Source of the DNA: Bryum argenteum
Taxonomy: Eukaryota > Streptophyta > Bryopsida > Bryales > Bryaceae
NCBI GenBank assembly: GCA_037043015.1
Contig: CM073323.1
Coordinates: 18,299,758 to 18,363,757 of the forward strand
Direction: 5' to 3'
DNA: 64,000 nucleotides
Of this stretch, positions 1 to 12,133 are shown in pieces (position 1 is the stretch's first letter; the number at the start of each line of letters is the position of its first letter). The notes under the pieces were generated by a model. That model saw nothing but the letters and a program-made list of their open reading frames with translations. It had not been told where the DNA came from and made no database searches. The translations under genes and the position numbers were made by a program.

Positions 1-2319
1 GATCTTACATGCTTTTGAACATACTCAATGCATGTCACCAAAGAAGAAGAATATTTCATTTATTCATTACTACGATTTCATGAATGTACTCATACCTCAC
101 AAACTTACATACTTTTAAAAATGATATCTTGTACTTACTAAAGCATGTATGTACACAAAGTTTTTCAAAAATGTTAGACGAACGAAAAAGAACGCTTTAA
201 AGAATCTATCGTCTGCTACTCTCTGAATGAATAGTCGCTTTATTTATGATATGGCTGCGGACTTCACTGGTCGCTAATAACTAATAGTAGGCTGACAGTC
301 AAATTTAGAGAGGAAGAAATTGGCAGGAACTACACATCGATGTACATAACTCTTAACAAAGACTTGGAAAGGAGACACAATCGGTGGTCTTGAAGATGCA
401 GACCTGTGAAAGCTGCGAATTCTGGCCGTGAGTGAGCCTGCCGAGTTGCAGTCCTGAGCAACACCAACACTGCCACAAGCCCGGCGAGACCCATCGCAAA
501 TCCTCAGTGATACTAACTTACACAATCTCCTTTGGACCAAGTTTGCATCTCAACTACAGGTCTACAGTTTTCAAACTGTAAGCATCCGAGTGTTCGACCA
601 GTTTAATTTCGATCCATGCATGCCCCGTTCCGCTCCGTGTATCTCGAAGAAATGTTCGGCACGGAACTGTTCAGCACAATCGCACAATCCTTTCCCGACG
701 ACGACGGAGGCAGCAGCACCGTCGGAAAGCTCAGTCTAGGAATACGAAGCACTACTGTAGCTCGAACTAGCTAGTCAGTGGTCGATATAGTTGGTTTTCT
801 CCGACTATTTATGTGGTGTGAACATGATAAGAAAAATGCAAGATTCTGCACAGCAACGTACTTCGATAAATTCGAAGTGGGGTTTGATAGAACGCTTTTA
901 CGGAATTTCGGCATGATTGAATGCTGTATGGTCGTAGAACCGACCTGCCAATCTATTACAGTCGTCATGGGTCTGTCAGTGTAGCTTCCGTTCTTCGACA
1001 TATGGCTTGGTCGACTCTTGCGATCTTTCCTTACAGCTTCTCGCTTACCCATGCGGCTTTTTTCATATCCGAGAGGGCAATCGTCACAATGATCTAGCAA
1101 CGATGCATTTCTTATATGAATTTTGCTTCAAGAGTCTTGTCTTATCTCGCGTGATCGACTTGACTGTCTACCTTTATTCCTTGAAATGTTGTTCTGACGA
1201 CGTCAAGCTGATTACCATCCACGTATCTGGGAATTGATGCGGTAGCATACACGATAGTAGGGTGCGTATCTGATTGACTTCTTCTATGATCATTTCAATC
1301 TGCAAGTTTATGAGTACAATATTGGATTTGGCTCGTGACGGTGATCAGACTTATGATACTATATAAATGTGCAAGGTTTTGGAATACTAATAGTCCGGAA
1401 TCAAGAATAGCTAGCGTACGAATAACGCTCACGATCTTGCAGTTTTATTGTCAATGACTCGAGTCTGCCGTGTCCTCGATGATGAGACAGATGAGAAGAG
1501 ATAACAAACAGTGCTTAATAATACAGTTACAAAGTTAACCGACTGAATCACAGCCCGGATTCAAGCTAGTCGTCACTACCACAAGAATGTATTCAAACCA
1601 ACGCCATTGAGATCTCTTTCACTTCATCGCACCAACAAATGCAATCAGATTCTGTAGGATCGACACTTTGCGTTGAATGCTTCACAAGAAAAAAAGTTCG
1701 TCGACAGAAACACTGTGCAGCACACTGCTTGTTGAGAACAATCAATGTTACAGACAACTGACATTCAAGTCAGAACAGTAACTTAACAGTAAGCACTTCG
1801 TTTCGGCGAGAATCGCAAAAAACGCAATACTGCAGATTATCTTACTGCAAATTACAAAGCGAGATGTGGGCAAAAAATGCCTAGATGCTTTATCATATTG
1901 CATGGATTGTGAGCATGAAAGATCAATGATCAAGCGTAATAAGTTCAGAGAACACATCACGAAAAGAATGTATGTTTGAATTACCAACACCTTTTTGTGC
2001 TATACAAAATCAAAACAAGTGACTCCTCTCACTTAGAGAGTATATATATTTCACTATAAATAGAACAACTTTCAAACCCTTAGCAAAGCTAATTCACAAT
2101 TAGGGAGGAGATAAAATGTGCTCTAAAACCCATGATCTACAAGTGGTCATCTTTGCAGCAACCACACATTGAAACTCAACTTAAATGAAGAAGCTCATAG
2201 CTTAGCAATAAACTACAATATGGAGTGATCACTACCACAACTAGAAAACCATCATACACTTTATAAAGAATTCGTGTTGTTCTCTTCACTTTTATAAATA
2301 AAAGGAGAGAATTTCAATC
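1..2319. other. Spacer downstream of STE1, no supported gene
   Basis: I find no gene here. The reading frames are short, have no recognisable domain and lack the GC rise seen over the real genes. Part of 2050-2319 is likely the 3' untranslated region of the minus-strand sterol desaturase. A GC-richer patch at 600-775 carries a 52-codon plus-strand frame (616-774) that reads smoothly but matches nothing I know. It could be the last exon of a gene starting outside the window. Confidence 0.5.
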
Positions 2320-3558
2320 CTACAACGCCTTGGCATGTGCGGTACCCTTCCGTTCAGAAGGATCCCGCAAAGTGCCAAAAAGCCAATCATATAACAAAAT
2401 GCTGTTACCGAAGTTGTGTCGGTAAGTGGTGTGATGAATAACATGGTGACCAGCTCCCAATACACCCCACACATTCCCATCAATTCTATCGTGGACGGTG
2501 GTTGACCACAATACTTCGTAGAAGAATATCACCTCGTGAGTCAGAAAGTGCATCGGCAGAATAAACAGCACAATCACATGCTGAAATGATTCTAAGAATC
2601 CGTCAACAGGGTCGAACGCCAGACCTGCGTAGAGCGATCGATTCACAATGTCAAAACATGAGTAAACATGAGAAAATGTAAAGGCTATAAAGAGAAGAGA
2701 TCATCGAAACACCACTCAGGGAATGTAAAAGGGCTGTAAAGTTAGAGAATCCGAGAGAGAAATACTTGAGAAAGGTGAGAGCGTGTGCTTGTTGTCGATG
2801 TGATGCGTTGCATGGACCCATTTGTACAAAGTTTTATTTTCGTGAAGCAACCTGTGCACCCAGTAGACTCCAAACTCCACCATCAGAAAGTACGCGATCG
2901 ATAAGCAGACGTAAGTCGGCCATCCTACATCGTCGATGCGTGGAAATGCCTTCGTCCAGCCTTTCTCAACCAGATACTCTGAAAGAGCCGGTAGTCCTGA
3001 GTACATCGGCATGGCCTTCATGCTCACCCAGATCTGTCGCAACACCGCTTTTCTTTCAGGTATATTCCCTGCATATATGCAACCAAGACGCTTTCAACTC
3101 ATGCCGAAACGATCGATCATCGTCCAGCAATCAAGGCAATGGAACAGTACTCATTGGGGTGGGCAATCCTCACCAGCGGGGAAGAATACGTCGCCCTTCC
3201 ACTTAAAAATATAAAGAGACCAGAGACTAGCGCAGAAGAAGTACAGAAAGCATCCAAGAACGTAGTTGCGCAACCACGTCTGAATATAGTGTGGAATGGC
3301 ATCACGGACAGATTCGGGCAACCAGAAGCCCAACACCAAGTCGTTGTACCACTTAGTCTCCTCCAAAAACATCTGCAAATACTCGGGACTGCCTTTGATA
3401 AGAACGGGGTCTGCATCAGCCAGGCCGCGAGAGGAAGCATCCACAACCTCGACATGTACATCCGCAGACATGCACAACGAAGGCAAGAGCACCGCTGCCA
3501 CGACCCATAGAGTGCACAAAGTGGCAACCCGCAGAGAGGGCGCCATCGCCATCGCCAT
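2320..3558 (-). CDS. STE1: Delta7-sterol-C5(6)-desaturase (STE1/DWARF7 type)
   Basis: Membrane di-iron oxidase of the ER that puts the C5 double bond into Delta7 sterols, late in phytosterol synthesis. Exons on minus: 3558-3174, 3068-2766, 2624-2320; introns are GT-AG and the joined frame codes 330 aa. The fatty-acid-hydroxylase histidine boxes are all present: HRLLH (200-204), HATHH (214-218) and HHVIHH (289-294). Segments such as WLRNY, EFGVYWVHR, LGAGHH and LFGTLRDP are typical of plant STE1. The second junction gives SPFSSLAF where plants usually have SPFAGLAF. The protein is about 50 residues longer than Arabidopsis STE1 (281 aa). The extra N-terminus has a hydrophobic stretch (about residues 11-31) that looks like a signal peptide or extra membrane segment. 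An internal start at a later Met would remove it. The gene stands alone. Confidence 0.95.
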
Positions 3559-4074
3559 CGGATTCTTGACTGTCTACTACTCCAACACCAAAAACTGAAG
3601 CAGGGTATTTGGACTCTGTCGGGATCGGGACCACGGCCTGTAGGTTCCAAACAGTGCTGCATGAAGAAGAGGCGGCGCCATGCTTATGTATTGGGTGATG
3701 TCAGTGTGTCCATGTGCGTTACTTGCTTGCGTCAAGGTTGACTTGATGATTGGGATGGCTTTCTGTGCACTTGCATGTCTTTCTAGGCTTGTGAACAAAG
3801 TAACGTTCCTTGACCAGAGAGATCTGTCTATCATTGCGAATTCCCGATCAAGCCTCTGCAAATCGTTGGCAGGAAGTATCAGTCTTGTCATGATGTGCAA
3901 TAAGTACACGCCGATCGGGAGCTCTCTTGGGATTGCCACTCCATAACCATAACGATGCAAATTTCACCATGGCAGATTTGTGGTGAAATCAGCATGGAGC
4001 ACTTTGTTTATATTTATGTGCAAAGTAAGTAAATGATTTGATTACTCCCATCATCTGAAATTTGTATTAACTCC

Positions 4075-4190
4075 TGAACACGCAGATTGTTGAAAAACAA
4101 CATTTTGGATGGAAGGCAGCAGCTCTGAAGAGCCATAGCTTCTTCATTTCAGGTTCATATTGGATGAAAGCATTTGCGTTGCGTTCTTGG
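4075..4190 (+). repeat. Partial copy of the dispersed ~0.6-kb repeat family
   Basis: The core (ACATTTTGGATG, then GAAGAGCCATAGCTTCTTCAT) matches the opening of the longer copies at 12134-13090 and 21466-21800, including the order and spacing of these two blocks. Only about the first 110 bp of the unit is recognisable. It codes for nothing visible. Confidence 0.6.
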
Positions 4191-4450
4191 TGATATCACA
4201 GAAATTTTGGTGATATTACAATTCAAAAATATGCTTGTAAAATGGCACGTTCATGTCAAAACTCGACAAAAACTCGTTAAAGGGCAATATTTCTGAACGA
4301 CCGTTCAGAAACATTGTTGTTTTTGAACGGCCGTTAAGAAATATTTACCCTATCATGTCAAAACTCGACAAAAACTCGTCAAAAATTATGTCACTATTTT
4401 CAAAAAATGTGATTTCGTCAAAAATTATGTCAGAACGTGTAGGGGTCAGT
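4180..4450 (+). repeat. Palindrome-rich repeat with paired AACG-CCGTT motifs
   Basis: A block ATGTCAAAACTCGACAAAAA occurs twice, at about 4253 and 4356. Between the copies lie two palindromes: TTTCTGAACG-AC-CGTTCAGAAA near 4290 and AACGGCCGTT near 4325. The same modules, more decayed, recur at about 46190-46520: a gtgatatta-like stretch, the AAATGGCACG word, the GAACGACCGTT palindrome and a second GACAAAAACT word. It looks like a dispersed non-coding element of unknown class. Confidence 0.55.
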
Positions 4451-4764
4451 GTAGGGGTCAAATTCAGAAGATGGACTTGTAGGTCCTCCTAAAATGGTGC
4501 AATCTAATATGACCACATAGAGTACACTGAAAATCACCTTCCAAAGCTACCTGGGACTTCTTTAGTTACTTCTTAGGACTATTTGTTATGACTATTTGCA
4601 AGGTATATGAAGTCTAAACATCATGTTTTTTTTTTTTTTTAGAACGAGATTCTTATGGAGTTCAAATTGAGCACTATGAGCTCAGTTCATTTAAGAAGCA
4701 AGTGCAAGCGGCTTACTTAAATTTGTCTTAAAAATTTGAGTTGCTTCTACCACTATATACTTAG

Positions 4765-5021
4765 AACCTCAATTCCGTTAAAATGGCATTATTCCGGTAA
4801 AATGGCACACCTCAACTTTCTGAACTGTAGTTCAAAAACCATGTGATATAACAGAATTTTAAGTTGATATTAGGGAAAATGAGTGACAATGTATATAAAA
4901 AAGTGATATTACAAAAAAAATTGTGATATTTCAAAATATACCATTTTATATGAGCACAAATGTAAGATCTAGTGTGACGAAATGGCACATGGCATGGTGC
5001 CATTTTAACGGAATTGGGGTT
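4765..5021. mobile_element. MITE-like element with 24-bp terminal inverted repeats
   Basis: The left end (4765-4788, AACCTCAATTCCGTTAAAAT...) and the reverse complement of the right end (4998-5021) match at 23 of 24 positions. TTAG stands directly outside both ends (4761-4764 and 5022-5025), which fits a 4-bp target-site duplication. The 257-bp interior is AT-rich, non-coding and has further subterminal copies of the AAATGGCAC word. Size, ends and lack of coding capacity fit a non-autonomous DNA transposon. I cannot assign the superfamily. Confidence 0.75.
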
Positions 5022-8000
5022 TTAGAGCTTTTTTACTCTCTTTCCTTGGGCCCTTGTGTAATTTCTAGGAACAAACCATGCTATTTGTCGACACTTTAAC
5101 CTCTAAAACTCCTTAAAACCCAAAATAAGTATTTGGGATCTCAAGCAGCCCATTTGAAGGACTTAGTATTAATTTTTTGTCAAAGAGTTTTACTCATTGC
5201 TCCCTATACCGCAACATGTATGTCGTAAACTTTGCAATTCCAAATTTTAATTTTAATACCTTCATTTCAAGATTTTGAGGTTTCAAGTCCAAAATGGGCA
5301 CTTTTAATTTATTGTATTATGAAAAGAATATAAAAAAATAAAAATAAATGAAATGTGTTAATTACCACATCACTAGTGAAATTCCAAAGTGACCTTAGTT
5401 AAGAAGTTTACCATTTTTACCAGGGCAACCTCCAAAACTTACAAAGACTATCATAAGAATATCTAGTAATTTTTAAATATTTTCTTTCACAATTTGTCAA
5501 CATTTGGAATTAGGAAGTTTACCAATTTTTTTTCTCAAAGTTTACAAACTTGTAAAGGCACCTTCTCTTCGTTCAACATTTTTCGGAATATGTCTAACAT
5601 GGTACATGTTTTTCTTTATCCTTGTTTTTTGACCTTCGTCTTGAAAACAATTTGCATGAAGGTCAGAAAAGCGAAATGAGTCTTATTTGCATGAGCATAA
5701 CCAACTTCACTGCCCACATGGAAAATAATATGACCAAAAATTTTGAGGTTACAATTTTTAAGTCTCCCTTTGCACCATGAAGACAATGTCTCCTGAACAA
5801 TGCCCTAAAAAACTTTTGCACTTTTGAACTTTGAGTGTGATGATCTTGCAATGAAAAACATCCAACGATTGGTTTTTGGTAGAGTAACTAAAAGAAAGGT
5901 TTTAGTATAAGATATCATGATTAGAACATTAAAAAAAGTAAAAATGAATGGTCCATACCTCTTGGGATTACATGGAGGTAGAAAATCGCACTTTTGATGT
6001 ATCAAGCTCTCAAAAACACAAGAATTTGTAGGGGTTGATACTTTTCCTAATTTATCTTCATCAAGTTCACAATAACAACCCCATAAGTGCTAAACCCAAT
6101 CCTAAAAATTATATAATAAGATGTACTTCACTCTACCATGTAACTTTTGATCACCTGACTTTTCTATCTTTAAGAGCAACGCTAGGGTACCATATCTCAT
6201 GAGGGCTTGCACAAGGTGTTAAATGAAACAACATAGAGCTTGTTTGGCCTAGTCCACGACAACTACTATATTTTGTGTGGCCTTAAAAATATTGCCACGT
6301 TAGTAAAAGAATTATTTGCTCCACATAGAGATAGTTTTTTTCCATATTTGCACATCATGTAAGCAAATGTGGATTAACATAACAATTTGAAACGCTTTCA
6401 ATAACAACATAAAAGATTTTAGTTTTAAAAGATATGGTCCAAGCTATGGTGTGAATATCAAAAGTTAAAGCGCACTCACAGTTACTATACCCGTGCCCGT
6501 TCACGCAATCTTAGGCATTGCTCCCTCAAGAGATTACAAATATCTCAACTTCGCTTAACCGGTGATTTAAGCCTAGAATGTTGGGGCCCATCAGTGTGAA
6601 TGCTAAGGAAGTTGGGAAGATGATTTTGGATGAGAAAAAGTTGACTATCATTGAGTACTAGATCTCAAATTTATTCATCGGGCACTTTGTGACCGCTTTG
6701 ACTTTCTAAGGTTAATTGCTACACCAACAACAAAGCCTCTTATGAGTTCTATGAGCGTCCATGAGCGCATACACGTGCTAGTAGAGAGGAGAATGACAAC
6801 TACACATATCCAGAGTGCCACACAAATGAGATTTGATCAACACAAGGGAGGAGCACTGAAGCAAAAGTACGATTACAACTTTAAAACATGTAAAACTCCC
6901 ATACTACTTACGACTCTGTAAGTGAATTACATGTGCTTAATTAACCATTAAAGCAAAAGCTCTATAGTAACCTTGAGACGGCCTTATCTGAAATCTATGA
7001 ACAAATTATTTTATTTATTTGATTTTGAGAAATCTAACTGTAGGATCTTGTTTATTACTATCTAGTTAGTCTATCCACCAATTTTTATCAAATTTCACCA
7101 TACGGTTTTTGAGATATATTGAGTTAAAATTTGAGCTTTTGAAAAAACAACATAATTTTTTTTACCCTTGTAGTCAAAATCGACCACATTGTGGTAGATA
7201 TGCTTAAAATGCACTTTAACAATTCTTTGTCTATGAATTAGAGAGACAAGTCTGTGCCTTTCAAGTGGCCGGATGTAGTGCCAATCAATATGAGCATTTT
7301 TATTAGATTTGTCTTAAGAGTAGATTTTGGTAAATTCCTCTCCAATTCAAGGGAAGAGTGAACCATAGAGATCTTAGCAAAAAACATTTGTTTCTCTTTT
7401 CTAGGCTCACTCTTCAGCAAGTTCCTACAAATTTTTGGATCGTCAATTTGCAAAAGCTCCGTACTATACGACACCAGATCCATCTCCAAGTGAACCCTTT
7501 GTTCCATGGACACAAATGTTTTAAATTTTTGTACTTTACGATAGAGAATGGTTGTCCTTTGTCATACGCGAAGTCGCAAATCCCCAAAAAAAAATATAAG
7601 GTTGTCCGCTCGCCTTCGACCTCCACTAACATCTTGCTTTTTTTCAAAGGTTAGTTCGATAGGGTTTTAGTAAGCAAGGCATTTGGCAACAAGAGCTCAA
7701 AGGCACCAAATCATCTACTTGCTTTTCCGCCTAAATGCAACTAGATTGCTTTGTTCTTCTTGAATCTAGATAGTTGCACACCCTATCGAAAATCTTCCAA
7801 TTTTCTATTTCACTATGTCTTTGCCTTCCAGATCCGCCTACAATATCTTCCTACTTTCTTAGCTTTCTTGGATAGGGCTTCGGAGCGCACCGTATTCGGG
7901 ACAAGGATTTCAAAGGAAAGGCGCTAAATCAAGTGGTGACGGCCTTACTTGAGGTTCTCACGATTCGAATCACTTCCCTTATACCTCAAATGAACTCGAT

Positions 8001-8232
8001 ATTGTTTTGTAGCAACATCATGTCTCGAGCAATCCTTGCCTTTTCATATGTTTTGTGGTTTTTGTTTTTATTTGAAATTTTCAATGAGTACAACAAGTAT
8101 GATTTAGATCCTTTCGAATTGAAACTTTTAGAGTATGGTTACCAAGAAAACATAAGTTAGTGTATTCTTTTTTTAATGGTGCGTTTTTTATTGAAATTTA
8201 GTGAACGATTTCACAGGATTTACCGATTCTTG

Positions 8233-9570
8233 ATGGGTTCCGACGAAGTGTCCGACAATTTCCGTATCGCGTTATCCAACAACAACGAGGTGGAAGCGAG
8301 TGAGGTGACCATGGGATTTGAGGAAGCAGTTGTTATGGATCCAGAAGTGTGGAAGGACTTCCCCTTTGAGTTACATGACCTCGTCCTCCGTTTCCTTTCA
8401 GTGCCCGAATCGTGCCGACTCCGAGTCGTCTGCCGCGCATGGAACGAGCTCACCCATAGCCTCGAATTCGCACTCGAAGTTCGATCGCTTGAGTCCTACA
8501 TTTTCAAGGCACCAATTTCCATCGAATTTAACTTGCACGATTTCCTCACCCACATCGGTGACATCGACGAAGACATGGACATCCTTGCCCTCCATGACAA
8601 CTGGGAGGTCATCGATCCACTCAAGCCGGGTATCTATCCGATCGGCGTAAGTTTCATGTATGATGAAGTGCGGAACCGGTTCGAGTGCCTCGATCGGTGC
8701 GACATATTGGCCGCACACAAGGGATTTGTGTGCGTCTTATGGAGGTCGTGTGGACCTTTCGTGTTTGATGTCGAGCTCATGCAAGTGGTCAATCCGATCA
8801 CCAAGTCCGTAACAGAGCTTCCGCCTTTCGCCAAAAACATCAACATCGCGTATGATTATCAGGGGGTGATGATAGTTGCAGACGATTACTCCTCCTTCAC
8901 GGTGTACATCATCACCATGATCCAAGATCCGGAAAGGCCCTGCTTGGTGCGATTCGACTCGCATGTGGGCGAATGGCGAGAGATTTTGGGGCTGCCATCG
9001 AGAAACCTCGTCCCCTCTTGTATGTTGCAACTCGACGAGATTCTATATATTATCTTCTGCGACAATGACAGGTACTGTCTATATGCTTTAGACACAGCGA
9101 TTAACGATGCATGGACCAACACGGGTGTGGAGCTTTCTAGAGTGATTGTGCCCCAGCTTGCGACGGCGCTCGGACGACTGTTCTTCGAGGGGTTCAGCGC
9201 AAACGATGGCATTATGATATTCGAGATTGACTTGGCTTTGGGTAGGACAAGGCTCTTGACGACGATGAACGACAGCAAGATGTTGGGAGTGGTGGATTGC
9301 TCGCCGATGTACGGTAAGTCGTATCTAGGCAGGGGAAGTAACACGGTGGTTTTAGGGTGGGGCAACTTTATTGTGCTCATATCTAACACAGGTGGCTCCA
9401 TTGCCTACGACCTCGTGAATGACGCTTGGAGTGAGTGGGACTTTGATCAGTATCGCATTGTTGATCCTGTCGACATGATGTCCGAGGAGCGTTGTGGGTT
9501 TTTCGCCTTCGCTATGCCTCTTACCCTCAATCCAGTGCCTGTGCTTCCTCCGCTCCCGCAACTAGATTAA
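8233..9570 (+). CDS. F-box protein with kelch-like C-terminal region
   Basis: An uninterrupted 445-codon frame without introns. An F-box lies at about residues 40-80 (FPFELHDLVLRFL, then CRLRVVCRAWNEL), which would bind SKP1 and place the protein in an SCF ubiquitin ligase. The rest is a beta-rich region with repeated blocks of the F-box/kelch-associated kind (NPITKSVTELPPF, FDSHVGEWREI, YDLVNDAWSEWDF), the likely substrate-recognition part. I chose the Met at 8233. The frame stays open to a Met at 8176, but the extra 19 residues lie in T-rich DNA with two possible splice acceptors, so they are probably untranslated leader. Substrate unknown. GC content is well above the surrounding DNA. Confidence 0.82.
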   Translation: MGSDEVSDNFRIALSNNNEVEASEVTMGFEEAVVMDPEVWKDFPFELHDLVLRFLSVPESCRLRVVCRAWNELTHSLEFALEVRSLESYIFKAPISIEFNLHDFLTHIGDIDEDMDILALHDNWEVIDPLKPGIYPIGVSFMYDEVRNRFECLDRCDILAAHKGFVCVLWRSCGPFVFDVELMQVVNPITKSVTELPPFAKNINIAYDYQGVMIVADDYSSFTVYIITMIQDPERPCLVRFDSHVGEWREILGLPSRNLVPSCMLQLDEILYIIFCDNDRYCLYALDTAINDAWTNTGVELSRVIVPQLATALGRLFFEGFSANDGIMIFEIDLALGRTRLLTTMNDSKMLGVVDCSPMYGKSYLGRGSNTVVLGWGNFIVLISNTGGSIAYDLVNDAWSEWDFDQYRIVDPVDMMSEERCGFFAFAMPLTLNPVPVLPPLPQLD

Positions 9571-10204
9571 ACAACCACATGAGCTTTGTTGTAGCTTTTG
9601 AGTGATTTGGTTCAAGGAATAAAAGTATGTTATGGGTGTGATGACATTGATTTTCTTGTTGATGATGAGGAAAATGATAATATGACATGTAAGCACTCTC
9701 AATGTATATAAATTGTTAAGCTTTTTTACAGCTTTGAACTCTCATATGCGTGCATATAGGATGATGTTCTCATCGTGAACTTTCTTCTGAATTTGCATTG
9801 TTAAGGTCGTGCACACGGCCACATCTCAAGGTGCACGCTCCATACGCTAATTTCCAAAATGATTAGATGAAGTGAGGACTCGTGCATGGAGCGTGGATAG
9901 AGGTCAAGGAACTAGATCAATACTACATGGCAAGAAAAGAAAATCAACCACGGGAGAAATCCAGTTGTTCATAATAGTCCATTCTTTGAAAGTCTTTGGC
10001 TTGCAGCATCAAGTTTTCTTTCTCTTGTCTCTTGGAGTAAAATGTTACCCTTCCATTTTATACTACATTGATGATGCGATTATGTGGCCGCTAAGTGATT
10101 GTTGAAGAGTTATATAGTGATCATCAAGCGTTCATGCACCTTCATCCAATGTCTATTTTCAATGTTCTTTGTTGTGATAAATTCAAGCTACACTTAGCTC
10201 TTGG

Positions 10205-10293
10205 AATCAACCTGAAAATAAAATAAATTTAAAAATATTAAATAAAATAAATAAATAAATAAAATAAAATATAAAATAAAATAAAATAAAAAT
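10205..10293. repeat. AAATA/AAAT microsatellite
   Basis: Imperfect runs of AAATA and AAAT over about 90 bp. This is simple-sequence DNA with no coding content. Confidence 0.85.
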
Positions 10294-10539
10294 ATTGATA
10301 AATTGTAAACTATGGTTCTAACGAACAACTCTCAACGACACTTACTTGCAAACCTATAAGGAAACACGCGACACCTCCATAATGCCATTTCTCATAGCTT
10401 AGCAATAACTAAAGGGCCCAATAAATTCATGAATGAATCTGTCGTCTGCTTTGCACAACGCAGATACTTTGATTAATTACAAGGGAGTCCATGTCTTCTT
10501 CATGGGGAGTCAATCTCATTTCCCAGAGAACAAGAGGTA

Positions 10540-10756
10540 CACTAAATTTGATAATTAGTGTTAGATACACTAATTTACATAAGCATGTTATAAGTTTTTA
10601 CTGTTGTTCAATAATTTTACCCACTATATTGGCCAAGATGGGGGTCCTTATATAGTATAAGAATCAATGCTCTTGGTAAATTTTATTGAACAAAAGTAAA
10701 AAATTATAGCATTTTCAAATCTTATAATAATCTAACACTAATTATCAAATTTAGTG
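10540..10756. mobile_element. MITE with perfect 27-bp terminal inverted repeats and TA flanks
   Basis: The left end 10540-10566 (CACTAAATTTGATAATTAGT...) is the exact reverse complement of 10730-10756. TA flanks both ends (10538-10539 and 10757-10758). Homology of the two arms continues inward with mismatches (a TTGTTCAATAA-like block in each arm), so most of the 217 bp can fold back on itself. TA flanks favour a Tc1/mariner-type origin. The CACTA-like terminus is notable, but the three bases outside the ends are not duplicated. Confidence 0.8.
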
Positions 10757-12133
10757 TAGTTCTCCACGTCGTAAATGACGTCCAATTTTGATTGCAGCTT
10801 TTTGTCACTGCAGAATGCTGCAAATTTTAAAGTTGTCAAATTGTAATAATTAGCATAAAATGATCATATTTTTTTATTTTTTTCCCCTATCTGGACCATT
10901 ATTGGATTATAATTTTTTGAGATAAAACTTTAGAAAATCCCTATGTATACTGAAATTGTCTCATAGGCCACTAGGTAGCGTGAAAGCTCCTACCTCTTGG
11001 TCATCTAAGGTACCAAAGCAAACACTATGAAATCAACTTTCCTCTCTGTAGAACTACTGTCCTTACGAGGCTCCATTCAAGGTATTTTTTTATGCCAAAG
11101 TTGAAGCCGATGTCGGTGATTGGAGAAACCATTGATATCAATAGATCCACAGTCAAGGTGAAAGTCCTTTCATAATAAAAAACTAGAGTTGATGAAAAAA
11201 GTGATGCAAACTTTGCAGCTCATTCGGTGTCGCTGAGCAATGGTTGGTAGACATCAAGCATTCAGTGAGCATTTCTTAAACCGTCACGCAAATGCCCTCC
11301 AACAATTCAAGAAATCACTGAGAATTAGGGTTTTCCTCAAAGTTTGGATGACTATGTTGCATCTAGCTTTGATGAACACCTTAGTCTAAAAATACTGGGG
11401 CGTGTGTTGGTAGTAAGTAAATCATTGTGCGCTTGCGCTCTATCATCCCAACATTTGTTTTCCAAGAACATCATACTCAAGTCTCTAACCTAAGTCTCAA
11501 TACCTAGCTCAGTTCCAATCTCTCAAACAAGAGAACAACCTCGACAAGACAAACTAAATGGAAACAATGAGAAACCTTTGAGAACGGGCTTTAGTCACCT
11601 GTTCTCTCTCCCAAAGACAAGGAAGAAACACTGAAGCCAAGGATTCCAAAACATAGAGATCAATAGGAAATAATCGGTTTATAGGTTATAAAACTCAAAT
11701 CATTCAGATGTTGGTGCCCTTGAAGGGTTTAGGATACTTCTTTTGACGTATGGAGAAACTCATGCCAAAATTCTTTTAGCTCTCTCTTCACAAACAATCT
11801 TATTTTTAAAGAAATTTGTTTATGGTATCCTCTTCAAAGACTTTACATATAACTCCATCATCTTCTAAATTTCTATAACATATCTTTGGAGAAAAAAGTC
11901 ATGTTTTCTATATGATTTAATGAAGTTTTTTTTTCACCCTCGTTTGTAGAGATAACTTGTTTGTAAGCAAATTTTGACTATAGTAAACTCTTCTTTGGTC
12001 GATGCTTAACTCTCAATTGTTGCCTAATGGAGGATAACACATTTCCATTGAAAGTTCTAAATCTCCTGATCTAAATCAAATCTTCATTTGAGCTCTAAGC
12101 TTTCAAATGAAAATTGTTCTATACTTGCTTAGT

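Larger units (their letters stand above)
3559..8232. other. AT-rich spacer between STE1 and F-box gene
   Basis: This holds the STE1 promoter side (3559-3960, GC-richer), then AT-rich DNA with a partial copy of a dispersed repeat (about 4075-4190), a palindrome-rich repeat (4180-4450) and an inverted-repeat element (4765-5021). From about 5030 to 8100 I see nothing gene-like. The stretch just before the F-box start has poly-T and two possible splice acceptors (near 8200 and 8216), so a 5' untranslated exon may lie upstream. Confidence 0.5.

Noticed and set aside
274..540. 88-codon minus-strand frame near the window start
   Set aside because: No domain, low-complexity Ser/Arg content and no support from splice signals or neighbours.
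616..774. 52-codon plus-strand frame reading smoothly in a GC-richer patch
   Set aside because: Too short and unlike any family I recognise. It may be a terminal exon, but nothing confirms it.
10540..10756. Assigning the MITE to CACTA (En/Spm) from its CACTA terminus
   Set aside because: The 3 bp flanks are not duplicated (GTA versus TAG); TA flanks fit better, and the CACTA start may be coincidence.
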